This document shows, piece by piece, positions 42,540-51,088 of a stretch of DNA of 64,000 nt. The position numbers and the translations under genes were made by a program. Location: the NCBI RefSeq assembly GCF_030546575.1, contig NZ_JAUOTN010000008.1, forward strand, positions 62,001 to 126,000, read 5' to 3'. How positions within the stretch are numbered: position 1 is the first letter of the stretch; each line of letters opens with the position of its first letter. Origin of the DNA: Pontibacter coccineus. GTDB taxonomy: Bacteria; Bacteroidota; Bacteroidia; Cytophagales; Hymenobacteraceae. The notes beneath the pieces were generated by a model. That model did not search any database. It had not been told where the DNA came from and saw only the letters and a program-made list of their open reading frames with translations.

Positions 42540-43568
42540 ATGGCAATGATCGACCGACAGGTATACCGCATGACAAAGGCTGGCTCTATCCGTAACCTGG
42601 AGCTGCGAAAGGAATCACTTGAGTCGCCCGGGCCGGATGAGGTTTGCGTGCAGGTGCGGGCGATCGGGCTCAACTTTGCAGACATCTTTGCCATGCAGGG
42701 CCTCTACAGTGCCACCCCCAGCGGCTCGTTTATACCTGGGCTGGAGTTTGCGGGCGAGATCGTGGCGGTGGGAGAGGAGGCTGGCGACTGGCAGGTCGGG
42801 GACCGGGTGATGGGCGCCACCAGGTTCGGTGGTTACGTTTCGCACATCAACAGTCACCACCGCTATGTGCTGCCGCTGCCCGAGAACTGGAGCTTTGAGG
42901 AAGGCGCCGGTTTTCTGGTGCAGGGGCTCACCGCCTATTACGCGCTCACCGAGCTGGGTAACCTGAAGCCGGGCATGCAGGTGCTCATCCACAGTGCGGC
43001 AGGCGGAGTAGGCATCCTGGCCAACCGCATCTGTCAGAAACTAGGGGCCTATACCATCGGCACCGTGGGCCGGCCGGATAAGGTGGATTTTCTGCGAAAG
43101 CACGAGCACTACGGCGATTTGATCTTGCGGGACAGTGACTTCTATGACAAGCTCATGCACAGCTTGCACGGTCGCCCCCTCCACCTGATCATGGAGTGCA
43201 TCGGCGGACGTATACTTGAGCAGGGCTGGAAGGCGCTGGCGCCGATGGGGCGCATGGTGGTCTACGGCAATGCCTCGTTCAGCAGCCACGGCAGTAAGCC
43301 GAATTACCCGCGCCTCTTCTGGAAATACCTGCGCCGCCCCAAAATAGATCCGCTCAGGCTCCCCACCGAAAACAAATCGCTGATGGGCTTTAACCTGATC
43401 TACCTCTACGAGCAGACCGACATGATGCATGAATTACTGCAGGGATTGCAGGCCTTGCAACTGGCACCGCAGCATGTGGGGCACACGTTTGCGTTCGACG
43501 ACATGCACGCGGCCATCCGCCTGTTTCAGCAGGGCAAAACCGTGGGGAAAGTGGTCGTGACTGTATGA
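42540..43568 (+). CDS. Medium-chain zinc-type alcohol dehydrogenase/quinone oxidoreductase family protein
   Basis: A 342-aa NAD(P)H-dependent oxidoreductase of the MDR superfamily, quinone-oxidoreductase branch. Markers: VRAIGLNFADIFAMQGLY and PGLEFAGEIVAVGEE in the GroES-like domain, and HSAAGGVGILANRICQKLGA (nucleotide-binding) in the Rossmann domain, with a C-terminal GKVVVTV end. The catalytic zinc ligands of alcohol dehydrogenases are not evident, consistent with a zinc-free quinone reductase. The start at 42540 (or the ATG at 42546) is chosen because similarity begins there; the frame is open about 80 codons upstream without recognisable homology. Substrate unknown. Confidence 0.88.
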   Translation: MAMIDRQVYRMTKAGSIRNLELRKESLESPGPDEVCVQVRAIGLNFADIFAMQGLYSATPSGSFIPGLEFAGEIVAVGEEAGDWQVGDRVMGATRFGGYVSHINSHHRYVLPLPENWSFEEGAGFLVQGLTAYYALTELGNLKPGMQVLIHSAAGGVGILANRICQKLGAYTIGTVGRPDKVDFLRKHEHYGDLILRDSDFYDKLMHSLHGRPLHLIMECIGGRILEQGWKALAPMGRMVVYGNASFSSHGSKPNYPRLFWKYLRRPKIDPLRLPTENKSLMGFNLIYLYEQTDMMHELLQGLQALQLAPQHVGHTFAFDDMHAAIRLFQQGKTVGKVVVTV

Positions 43569-43677
43569 GCTCCAAAAATACCCACTTCTGGGTATTGAAT
43601 AACTGATTATGAATGCATTATATTTGATTTACTCCTTCCTGCTGGGTGGATTCGTTAACCTTTAATGGGTCACTTCT

Positions 43678-44385
43678 ATGAACATTCCTGAGGCCATCAA
43701 AACGACACTTCGCTTTCGGCAGGTGCCCATGACCCCCCATCAGATCGCCTACTTTATTTGCTTCAACCGCTTGCTCAAAGCTACCGCTGGTTTCGAGGCC
43801 ATGGTGCAGTCCGTGGAAGAGGCAGTTTACCAGAATCCGGGATACTTCAACATGACCGACGACCTGGTACACATGAGCAACTGGCGGAAAGACGAGCAAC
43901 AGATAGTCGAGCACGTTTTCAGCACCGTACAGCGGGCTATTGGTCTGTTCCGTGAGCTTGGCCAGCGTAAAGATTGCTGTAATAACGTGGTATTGGCGCT
44001 ATTGCTTTACAAGCGACTTTCCGATATCGAGCGAAGCCAGCAGCTGGGGGCGCCCATCGTGCCCTACCTCTGGAAATTCGACCGCGTGACCAACGACACG
44101 ATGCTGTCCGAGCTTGCTGCCCGGGTATACGAGGTGATGGATTACATTGAGCGCACCGACGATCGCCTGGCCAATACCTTCCTGTTCGGCAAGGAAGAAC
44201 TCAACCACATGAACGAGCCATGCAAGCTCGGCAAGCTGCAGGAGGTCATGCGCCTGCTGGCCACGCTGCAGCTCGACGAAGAGCACGTCCCCACACCACT
44301 ATTCCAGGCTATCTTCAGCCAGCTTTTCTGGAACAATGTGAAGTTTACCTCTAAAGGTATAGCAGGAGAGGTGGAATTAACTTAA
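43678..44385 (+). CDS. Hypothetical protein, family not recognised
   Basis: A 235-aa soluble, predominantly helical protein with no signal peptide or membrane segment. Visible features: an early TPHQIAYFICFNRLLKATAGFEAM, a central DDLVHMSNWRKDEQQIVEHVF, a Cys pair (RKDCCNNVVLALLLYKRL) and a C-terminal LQEVMRLLATLQLDEEHVPTP. I do not recognise a family and no neighbour helps: an MDR oxidoreductase lies upstream and a sigma-K/anti-sigma pair lies opposite. Its 3' end overlaps the 3' end of the anti-sigma gene by four bases on the opposite strand, leaving no room for a separate terminator. Confidence 0.7.
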   Translation: MNIPEAIKTTLRFRQVPMTPHQIAYFICFNRLLKATAGFEAMVQSVEEAVYQNPGYFNMTDDLVHMSNWRKDEQQIVEHVFSTVQRAIGLFRELGQRKDCCNNVVLALLLYKRLSDIERSQQLGAPIVPYLWKFDRVTNDTMLSELAARVYEVMDYIERTDDRLANTFLFGKEELNHMNEPCKLGKLQEVMRLLATLQLDEEHVPTPLFQAIFSQLFWNNVKFTSKGIAGEVELT

Positions 44386-45200
44386 GATCCTACTTTTCCC
44401 ATCACCGTGATCGTTTCCAGCGTTGGAGTTGCGCTGCCTCCAACCGGCTCAACAGTAACGGCAAAAGCCTGTGCCGCAGCGATATTTTTCATTTGCTGCA
44501 GATTGGTCTTTTCCTCCGTCAGTTCAATCATACCTGCGTCAATGGGCTGTCCGTCCAACAGCGCCCATAACTGGTATTGTTTACCACTAGGTGGAGCCGG
44601 AAGTGATACAGGGTCAATATATACGGCTGCCTGGCCCGGATTCCAGTACACCAGCATAGCGGCCTCTGGATTTGCCTCAACTCCTTTCAGTTTCACTTGT
44701 TCAAAATTGGGGTTTCGAACGATGGCCAAGGTTTCTTCCTGCTGCTGCAGGCGTAATGAAGTATGTTGCATATGCTGGGCAAGCAATCGCTCGGAAGCCA
44801 TTACACCGGCCAGTCTTTCCTCGGTCTGCTGCCATTTGCCATAGAAGTAGAAGCTTAAAATGCCGGAAAGAAGCAGCAAGGTAACACTGGCGGCAAGCAT
44901 CCACTTATAATTCCTTTGTTTGTGCGTGCTGGGTTCCCGGAGACTTTCGATCGGCAGCGTGCGAACATTTGTTTCTTCATTCGCCAGCTGATTCATAATT
45001 CTGGTTTTAAGCCCGCTTTTTGGAGTCTGGGCATAGAGTCCGGCATAGGCTTCCATAGCAGCGCAGGCCTCATCCAGCGCAGACCGGATCTCCGGTGACT
45101 GCGCGGCCTGGCGCTCCACTTCCTCCCGCTCCGCTTCGGTTAAACCGCCCGCTGCGTAGAGTTCAAGGATACCCGATGCTATGTATTCTTCGTTAAGCAC
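44382..45200 (-). CDS. Anti-sigma-K factor RskA-like protein
   Basis: A 272-aa single-pass membrane anti-sigma factor. The cytoplasmic N-terminus (ASGILELYAAGGLTEAEREEVERQAAQSPEIRSALDE) is the RskA-type sigma-binding region and lacks a CxxC zinc motif. A transmembrane helix follows at about 100-121, then a coiled-coil-like stretch (RLAGVMASERLLAQHMQHTSLRLQQQEETL) and the RskA C-terminal domain with GKQYQLWALLDGQPIDAGMI and a closing AVTVEPVGGSATPT. It overlaps the ECF sigma gene by eight bases and is presumably its negative regulator, released by proteolysis or redox stress in known relatives. Confidence 0.9.
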   Translation of the reverse strand: MLNEEYIASGILELYAAGGLTEAEREEVERQAAQSPEIRSALDEACAAMEAYAGLYAQTPKSGLKTRIMNQLANEETNVRTLPIESLREPSTHKQRNYKWMLAASVTLLLLSGILSFYFYGKWQQTEERLAGVMASERLLAQHMQHTSLRLQQQEETLAIVRNPNFEQVKLKGVEANPEAAMLVYWNPGQAAVYIDPVSLPAPPSGKQYQLWALLDGQPIDAGMIELTEEKTNLQQMKNIAAAQAFAVTVEPVGGSATPTLETITVMGKVGS

Positions 45201-45750
45201 TTCCTTTGAATAATCTTGATAAAAGTTTCACAGCACTGCGGGCCCGGGTCTTTACAGTACCGAGCGGAATGTCATAGGAGTCCGCAATTTCACTCTGTGT
45301 CAGGCCTTCAAAATACATCAGGTCGATGATCTGCTTTTGTTCAGGGTTCAGTTTGTCTACAATTTCCCGCATCCCAATATGCTCTGGTTTGAAGGTATCT
45401 GTGTAGTGGAACACGCGGGACTCGGCTTCTATTTTCTGTGACAGATTACTTACGCGATACTGCTTCGAGCGGATTGTGTCAATTGCTAGATTTCTGCAAA
45501 TATTCAACATCCAGGTGAAAAGTCTGCCTTTGGAAGTGTCATATTTATCAAAGGATACCCAAATTTTTATAAATGCCTCTTGTAGCACGTCTTCGGCTAC
45601 ATTTTCATTTTTTACAATTTGGAGTACGATGCCGTAGAGGGTGGGGCTATACCTGTCATAGAGCTGGGACATGGCTGAACTATCACGGTCTCGGAGCCGT
45701 GCTACCAGATCTTCTTCTGTGAGGGTTTCTTTGGTGCGTTGTTCAGCCAA
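45193..45750 (-). CDS. ECF sigma factor, SigK-like
   Basis: A 185-aa ECF sigma factor. Region 2 reads MSQLYDRYSPTLYGIVLQIVKNENVAEDVLQEAFIKIW, followed by RLFTWMLNICRNLAIDTIRSKQ. Region 4 reads LNPEQKQIIDLMYFEGLTQSEIADSYDIPLGTVKTRARSAVKLL. It pairs with the overlapping RskA-like gene. Upstream on the same strand are two Tat-type ferritin-like genes and tatA, separated from it by a hairpin, so they may be part of its regulon rather than its operon. Confidence 0.93.
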   Translation of the reverse strand: MAEQRTKETLTEEDLVARLRDRDSSAMSQLYDRYSPTLYGIVLQIVKNENVAEDVLQEAFIKIWVSFDKYDTSKGRLFTWMLNICRNLAIDTIRSKQYRVSNLSQKIEAESRVFHYTDTFKPEHIGMREIVDKLNPEQKQIIDLMYFEGLTQSEIADSYDIPLGTVKTRARSAVKLLSRLFKGSA

Positions 45751-45824
45751 TTATTAAAACATTATACCTCTCTACAGTGAAGGGTATATATTTGTTTATA
45801 AATTTTTAAATGCTTTATACAAAA

Positions 45825-45873
45825 TGCTTCATAGTAAAAGAGCTGCCGTGGACAGCCCTCTCACTATGAAGCA
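45825..45873 (-). terminator. Long stem-loop after the ferritin-like genes
   Basis: TGCTTCATAGT (45825-45835) pairs exactly with ACTATGAAGCA (45863-45873). A smaller inner stem (GAG/CTC and CTGCC-like) may extend it. It begins 24 bases after the stop codon of the second ferritin-like gene and is followed on the minus strand by TTTTG, so it probably ends that transcript before the sigma gene. Confidence 0.7.
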
Positions 45874-45897
45874 CATATGGGAAATTTTCCGTATGAT

Positions 45898-46698
45898 TTA
45901 CTCAAACAGTGAAACTATCTGAGCGACCTGCTCTTTGGTCAGCGGTTCGTCAAAAGCAGCGGTAGCGATCTCGGCAGAGTAACCGCTTCCTACGGTTTTC
46001 ACATCATTGATGCCGCCTTGAGCCACATTGTCCTCACCGGCGTAAACAGCCGCTGCACCTGCAGGAACATTGCTGTTACCGGCAGCGCCCACTATCCAAC
46101 CGGCATTATTACGCATGCGTCTGATGTGGGCCGCATGACGTGCTTCTACCGAATGAATCTGCAGGGCGGCGGTAAGCACGGCGTCGTTACTCATCAGGTT
46201 TGCGGCCTGTCCTTTGTAAGCCCGCACGCCGGTGTCCTCAAAGGCTTGCGCCAGTGTCAGGAAAGTCTGGTAGTTGGTGTTCCAGTCTGCAAAGTTTTTA
46301 CCAAAATTAAAAGTAGGCTCACTGATCGGCGTCCCGTTCAGGCTGCGGATGGTAGCAATCAGGATGTCGACGTGCTGCGCCTCATGCATCTGGATTTTCT
46401 GAATAGCAGCTCTGGCGGCTCCGTCTGTGATCAGGCCATTGGCAGCCAGACCACCGGTGTAAAAATTGCGCTCCAGGTACTCTAGTTTCAATGCGAAGTT
46501 GAGCACTTCCAGCACAGTGCCGGAGCTCTGTCCATACGCTTTGTTAAAAACAGACCCGAGGGCGAGAGGTATAGCGGCCAGGGCAGCTGTCTTACCCATG
46601 TTCCCGAGGCTTTTGAAAATGCTGCGTCTGGAGTCCAGCTTCTGGTACACTTCAGGGTCAACTTTTTCGATATCTTCTATTATTCTGAATATGTTCAT
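45898..46698 (-). CDS. Ferritin-like (Ferritin_2) exported protein, second of a pair
   Basis: A 266-aa four-helix-bundle protein of the Ferritin_2/desiccation-related type. Metal-binding-type helices are visible: LEYLERNFYTGGL and IQKIQMHEAQHVDIL in the first half, and LAQAFEDTGVRAYKG and IHSVEARHAAHIRRMR in the second, with paired Glu/His residues. The N-terminus has a twin-arginine motif, Ser-Arg24-Arg25-Ser-Ile-Phe-Lys, followed by a hydrophobic stretch, so it is probably exported folded by the Tat pathway. It starts eight bases after the first ferritin-like gene. Likely role: binding iron or detoxifying peroxide outside the cytoplasm; not proven. Confidence 0.88.
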   Translation of the reverse strand: MNIFRIIEDIEKVDPEVYQKLDSRRSIFKSLGNMGKTAALAAIPLALGSVFNKAYGQSSGTVLEVLNFALKLEYLERNFYTGGLAANGLITDGAARAAIQKIQMHEAQHVDILIATIRSLNGTPISEPTFNFGKNFADWNTNYQTFLTLAQAFEDTGVRAYKGQAANLMSNDAVLTAALQIHSVEARHAAHIRRMRNNAGWIVGAAGNSNVPAGAAAVYAGEDNVAQGGINDVKTVGSGYSAEIATAAFDEPLTKEQVAQIVSLFE

Positions 46699-46706
46699 GG
46701 CGTGGC

Positions 46707-47417
46707 TTATTTAGGAAGGTTATTGGCATTGATAGGGGTGGTGATGAAAGCGGAAGCCGCGCTCAGCACTTCGGCAGGCATCATGGCAGGGTCCAGACCT
46801 TTGGCGTCGGCAGTGTCGGAGAAGGTGCCGTTGGAGATAATATCGCGGATCACGGCGGCGTGGCGGGCCTCTACAGATACGATCTTGCCAGCCAGTGTCA
46901 GGAATCCGGCGTTCTCCAGGAATCTTCCGGCGCCGTTATAAGCTGCTACACCCAGATCTTCGAAAGTACGGGCAGTCGTGAGTATACTGTTCTTGTCGCT
47001 GAAGTTGATGGAAGTGAAGTTTACTTCGAGGTCAGGTATAGCCGCGGAACCCAGCGCTGCTTTGAGGAAATCACGGTGTATGGATTCGTGGCCTTTCAGG
47101 TCCTGCATGATCTGTTGCTCGGATTGGTTGAACACCCCCATCGAGCGGGCCACCACTTCAGTGTAGAAGGCTGCCTCCAACTGCTCAAGGGCGTAGGCAT
47201 AGTTCAGGATACCAGTGTCACCGGAACCCAGGTCAACTGCCATCGGGTCCATTGGGCCTTTGTCATCGTCATCGTCGCACGAGGTCATGAAGAGTAGGGT
47301 GGAAGCTGCCGCGGTGGCGCTGGCATAACGCAAGAAAGCACGGCGCTGGATAGGAGCTACCAGGCCGCTCTTCAGGCTTAGGTCTTTCTCCGCCAGCTCA
47401 TTCTGTAGTTTTTTCAT
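46707..47417 (-). CDS. Ferritin-like (Ferritin_2) Tat lipoprotein, first of a pair
   Basis: A 236-aa ferritin-like protein paralogous to the next gene. The start at 47417 (MKKLQNELAEK) is preferred over an ATG 15 codons upstream. A twin-arginine signal (Arg25-Arg26-Ala-Phe-Leu-Arg) leads to a lipobox MTSC (Cys47) followed by five aspartates, so the protein is probably a Tat-exported lipoprotein. Helix signatures: LEQLEAAFYTEVV, LKGHESIHRDFL, TFEDLGVAAYNGA and VSVEARHAAVIRD, with Glu and His placed as in diiron proteins. tatA lies 170 bases upstream on the same strand. Confidence 0.88.
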   Translation of the reverse strand: MKKLQNELAEKDLSLKSGLVAPIQRRAFLRYASATAAASTLLFMTSCDDDDDKGPMDPMAVDLGSGDTGILNYAYALEQLEAAFYTEVVARSMGVFNQSEQQIMQDLKGHESIHRDFLKAALGSAAIPDLEVNFTSINFSDKNSILTTARTFEDLGVAAYNGAGRFLENAGFLTLAGKIVSVEARHAAVIRDIISNGTFSDTADAKGLDPAMMPAEVLSAASAFITTPINANNLPK

Positions 47418-47545
47418 AAGTTTAGTTATTAGGTAAAAGATATTGGAAAGTGCTACAGACAAACTGCTTGCCCGCCAGCGATGCCAGACTTACGAACTAG
47501 CCAGCTTGTCTGGATTTAGGGGAGTGAAAAAAAGTCAAAAAAAAT

Positions 47546-47575
47546 AAGTCCACTTTAAAAGCGGACTTCTCTCTT
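47546..47575 (-). terminator. Terminator after tatA
   Basis: AAGTCC (47546-47551) pairs with GGACTT (47563-47568), extended by CTTT/AAAG with one mismatch. On the minus strand, after the tatA stop codon, it is followed by a long T-rich run (complement of the A-runs at 47528-47545). Confidence 0.7.
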
Positions 47576-47586
47576 CATTGGGGGTA

Positions 47587-47820
47587 CTACTCTCGATTTA
47601 GGTTTACTTGTTCAGTCTCGGGCTGCACTGCGGCGGACTTTTCGAAATTATCTTTGATTTCACGCGATGATTCCTTGAACTCCCGGATACCCCGACCCAG
47701 GCCTTTGGCCATTTCAGGAATGCGTTTCGCACCGAAAAACAAGACAAAAACGAGGATGATCAAAATTACCTCAGGACCACCCAGGCCCCCGATAAACAAT
47801 AATATGCTGGCTAACTCCAT
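47587..47820 (-). CDS. tatA: Sec-independent protein translocase TatA/TatE family protein
   Basis: A 77-aa TatA-family protein. A short N-terminal membrane helix (PEVILIILVFVLFFG) is followed by the FGAKRIPEMAKGLGRGIREF hinge and amphipathic helix, the standard signature of the pore-forming Tat component that passes folded twin-arginine proteins. The charged C-terminus is variable. It is upstream of two genes whose products have twin-arginine signals; a terminator lies between, so the arrangement is a functional neighbourhood rather than a strict operon. No tatC is in the window. Confidence 0.93.
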   Translation of the reverse strand: MELASILLFIGGLGGPEVILIILVFVLFFGAKRIPEMAKGLGRGIREFKESSREIKDNFEKSAAVQPETEQVNLNRE

Positions 47821-48009
47821 AGTCTCTTTCAGTTTTAATTGGTGAATGGAGCATACAAACGAATTCCAGGGCTATCCGGATTTCGCTGTCTTCACTTTTT
47901 TGGCTCTCCGTACATTTTGAGTAACCTGCCGCAAAACATAACTAATGCTACCGCTTTAGAATTTTCATCACTTAATTCTCAGCTGCTACAATTGAGTTTT
48001 ATAATCTTT

Positions 48010-48025
48010 ATCGTAATATTGCGAT
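48010..48025. promoter_or_regulatory. Palindromic candidate operator upstream of the arsenite transporter gene
   Basis: ATCGTAATATTGCGAT is a 16-bp dyad with mismatch only at one symmetric pair. It lies 32 bases before the ACR3 start codon. Dyads of the form ATCGnAATATTnCGAT are typical of ArsR/SmtB-family metalloregulator sites, so arsenic-responsive repression is plausible. No arsR gene is present in the window, so the regulator would act from elsewhere. Confidence 0.5.
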
Positions 48026-48056
48026 CTGTATTTCCTATACCTGACCAGACCGTAGC

Positions 48057-49100
48057 ATGGCACAACCAACCCAGCAGCCCAAAAAGCAGATTGCCTTTTT
48101 TGAAAAATACCTCACCATCTGGGTGATTCTCTGCATTGTAGGAGGCACCCTGATCGGCTACCTGGCAGGTGACCAGATGGAGGTGCTGAGCCGGATGGAG
48201 GTATACCAGGTCAACATTCCAATCGCTATCCTGATCTGGCTGATGATTTACCCGATGATGTTGCAGATCGACTTCACCAGCCTCAAGCGCATCGGTCGCA
48301 AGCCGACCGGCATTGTGCTCACCGTAATCGTGAACTGGCTGGTCAAGCCTTTTACCATGGCTTTTTTTGCCTGGCTTTTCTTTTCCAACCTATACTCCGC
48401 CTTCATCACGCCAGAGCAGGCCGGTGAGTACATAGCAGGTGCCATCATTCTGGGGGCAGCGCCCTGCACGGCCATGGTGTTTGTGTGGTCATACCTGAGT
48501 GACGGCGACCCGAACTATACCCTTATGCAGGTATCTGTCAACGACCTGATCATCCTGGTGGCCTTCGTGCCGATTGTGGGCTTATTATTGGGCATTACAA
48601 ACGTAACGGTGCCTTACGACACGCTGTTTCTAAGCATCGTCATTTATGTAGTGGTGCCGCTCGTGGCAGGTTTTCTGACAAGCCGCGCGCTGATCAAATC
48701 GAAGGGGGAGGCCTGGTTTACGAGGGAGTTTCTGCCCCGGCTCAAGCCTATGAGTGTGCTTGCACTGTTGCTTACCCTCATCCTGCTCTTCGCTTTCCAG
48801 GGCGTCAACATCCTCAGCAATCCGCTCATCATCCTCTTTATTGCCATACCACTCATACTGCAGACATACTTCATCTTTTTCCTGACCTGGTACAGCGGAC
48901 GTAAGCTCAAATTAGGGTATGCGGTGTGCGCACCGGCGGCCATGGTCGGGGCCAGCAATTTTTTTGAGCTAGCCGTGGCGGTTTCCATCGCGCTCTTCGG
49001 CCTCGACAGTCCGGCCGCGCTGGTGTGCGTGGTGGGCGTGCTGGTCGAAGTGCCGATTATGCTCTCGCTGGTGGCTTATGCGAATAAAAACAAGTTTTAG
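48057..49100 (+). CDS. ACR3 family arsenite efflux transporter
   Basis: A 347-aa ten-helix membrane transporter that exports arsenite (or antimonite). The conserved cysteine is Cys137 in GAAPCTAMVFVWSYL. NIPIAILIWLMIYPMMLQIDF and GRKPTGIVLTVIVNWLVKPFTM are family signatures, and VCAPAAMVGASNFFELAVAVSIALFG is the second conserved core. No arsR, arsC or arsM is adjacent, but a palindromic candidate operator lies 32 bases upstream. Its 3' end faces the mechanosensitive channel gene, with 17 bases between them. Confidence 0.95.
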   Translation: MAQPTQQPKKQIAFFEKYLTIWVILCIVGGTLIGYLAGDQMEVLSRMEVYQVNIPIAILIWLMIYPMMLQIDFTSLKRIGRKPTGIVLTVIVNWLVKPFTMAFFAWLFFSNLYSAFITPEQAGEYIAGAIILGAAPCTAMVFVWSYLSDGDPNYTLMQVSVNDLIILVAFVPIVGLLLGITNVTVPYDTLFLSIVIYVVVPLVAGFLTSRALIKSKGEAWFTREFLPRLKPMSVLALLLTLILLFAFQGVNILSNPLIILFIAIPLILQTYFIFFLTWYSGRKLKLGYAVCAPAAMVGASNFFELAVAVSIALFGLDSPAALVCVVGVLVEVPIMLSLVAYANKNKF

Positions 49101-49117
49101 AATTCCTAAACCCGCCT

Positions 49118-50791
49118 TTACGAAGACTTTTCTTTTGGCTGTTCCATACCTGCCCCATCATTGCTCACCAGCAGTTGCTGGACAGGCAGCGCAAAGCCTT
49201 TGCCTTTGGTATTGACGGCATCCATCATGGTTAGGAGTAGTCCTTCCTTGATTTCTAAATGTTCGTTAAAGTCGCTGGTCAGGATGTATGAGAACACTTC
49301 GACTTTCAGGGCATCCGCCGTTATCTCGGTGAGGCGCACACGAGCGCTGGTTTTGTCTATTTTGGGATGTGCGGTGAGTGTTTCCCGCAGCGCGCGCAAC
49401 ACGGCCTGTATCTGGGGGGGCGTGGTGTCATAGCGTAATCGCAGCGTAGGGTTGAACAGGAAGCGGTCGCGGTGGGCGAAGTTCTCGATCTTCTGCGAAG
49501 AAAAATCCCCATTCGGAATGGTCACGATGGTGCGTTCCGTGGTGCGCAAACGGGTAGAACGCATACCGATCTGCTCTACCGTGCCGCTCGTGTCGCCCAC
49601 TTTGCAATAGTCGCCTACCCGGATGGGCTGGTCGGCAATAAGCGTAACACTTCCGACGAAGTTTTCTACCGTTTTCTGGGCACCTAGCGCCAGCGCGATA
49701 CCGCCTATACCCAGCGCGGCCAGACCAGTGGTCACGTCGAAGCCCAGGGTGCTGAGAATGAATATGATGCCGAAAACGACCAGCGCGATCTTGGCGCCGC
49801 GTTGCAGGAAAAGCACAATGGAGATGCCCGCCATGTTGTGGCGTTCCACCAGGCGGCGCCTGCTAAAACTGGTGATCACATCCACCAGTCGCCAAAGGAG
49901 CAGCAACACCGCTACCAGGCCAATGATAATGGTTAGCTCACTAAAACGCTGGCGCAGCACAAACGAAATGCCCAGCCGCTGGCTCAGGTATACCAGCAGG
50001 ACGGCGGCCAGGTATAGCCGTATCGGCAACGAGAAGGCCCTGATAAAGCCATGAGTCGGCTCGTTGCGGGTCTTGTGCCAGATGTATCTGATCAGGAATA
50101 TCAATCCGGAGGTAATGCCCCAGGCAAGCAGGTAAGAAACAATGCCAATCAGCATCAGCCCCAGCCAGTGGCCTGTCGGTGCGCCACCCCAACGGTTTTC
50201 CTCCAGGAAGTCGGGCAAGGTTTTCTCAACCACGGTTTCGGTGGGAGCTGCTTCCTGCAGGGGCACTTTGCTCAGTGTTTCGGCTGCTATCAGCCAGATC
50301 GGGCCTCCCGACGGTCCCTCCGTTTTCTCGAGTAGGATGTCAACGTTCTCTTCATCGACGGTGGCCGTTCCCACACGCTCCAGATTGGAGGGTAGGTTGT
50401 CCTCGAGGTCGCCCTCCGGCAGGTTGCTGATCCAGGAGCGGGGAAGGGTTTTGCTGCGCTGGTCCAACATACGTTGCAGCGCCTGCGCCATGGCGGCCCC
50501 ATCCTGAATCGTGTCGTTGGGCGTAACCAGGTTGAGGTAGGAAGCGGCCGTGTTATAGTCTCCGTCGGCTACTGCTTTGATAAAACCCGATATGGTGCCT
50601 CGTGGCGTGCGTCTGCCCAGGGAGTCTTCGGGCCAGGTTGGCGCAGCAACTACCGCCGTATCCTGTTCCACTGTATCCTGCGCACTCGTCACAGCAGGTA
50701 TGGCACTGAACAGTAAGAGTGCCAGCCAGAACAGGTATGGAATTTTAATGAGCTTGATGGAGTTTAGGAGACTAATTGGTACAGGGAACAT
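49118..50791 (-). CDS. MscS family mechanosensitive ion channel
   Basis: A 557-aa channel. The start at 50791 (MFPVPISLL) gives a signal-like N-terminus; an open frame extends 47 codons upstream without coding character. A periplasmic domain of about 190 residues (SGFIKAVADGDYNTAASYLNL...) resembles that of other large MscS homologues. Membrane segments lie roughly at 225-440. The pore helix and beta domain follow: TTGLAALGIGGIALALGAQ, then GSVTLIADQPIRVGDYCKVGDTSGTVEQIGMRSTRLRT and IPNGDFSSQKIENFA. It releases solutes on osmotic downshift. The short C-terminal tail is hydrophilic. Confidence 0.92.
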   Translation of the reverse strand: MFPVPISLLNSIKLIKIPYLFWLALLLFSAIPAVTSAQDTVEQDTAVVAAPTWPEDSLGRRTPRGTISGFIKAVADGDYNTAASYLNLVTPNDTIQDGAAMAQALQRMLDQRSKTLPRSWISNLPEGDLEDNLPSNLERVGTATVDEENVDILLEKTEGPSGGPIWLIAAETLSKVPLQEAAPTETVVEKTLPDFLEENRWGGAPTGHWLGLMLIGIVSYLLAWGITSGLIFLIRYIWHKTRNEPTHGFIRAFSLPIRLYLAAVLLVYLSQRLGISFVLRQRFSELTIIIGLVAVLLLLWRLVDVITSFSRRRLVERHNMAGISIVLFLQRGAKIALVVFGIIFILSTLGFDVTTGLAALGIGGIALALGAQKTVENFVGSVTLIADQPIRVGDYCKVGDTSGTVEQIGMRSTRLRTTERTIVTIPNGDFSSQKIENFAHRDRFLFNPTLRLRYDTTPPQIQAVLRALRETLTAHPKIDKTSARVRLTEITADALKVEVFSYILTSDFNEHLEIKEGLLLTMMDAVNTKGKGFALPVQQLLVSNDGAGMEQPKEKSS

Positions 50792-51088
50792 AATGCGTGG
50801 CGTGTTGGAGCTCTTCAATGCTGTCTGGCAGACGGCACCTGGGAGACAAAACTCTGTTACATCCTGCAATAACGGCTGTGCCTGTTCCGGGTTGTACGAA
50901 ACACTCTCAGCAACATGGGCCGCCCGTAGCACCCAAATATGAAAAAATAATATTTAAGGCCATAAAATTTGGATTTGGTACAAGAACAGCTAACTTTAAT
51001 ACTGCTATTTTGTGTCTGATAGCGCCATTTCCAAAATTGACTATTTTATAAATTTACATACCCTTAATCCTACTTAATTACGCGTAGT
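50792..51088. other. Gene-free divergent region
   Basis: About 300 bases between the MscS gene and the metallopeptidase lipoprotein gene, becoming A+T-rich from 50940. It must carry the promoters of both. I see no clear consensus promoter, hairpin or reading frame, and no GGTATA motif. Confidence 0.35.
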
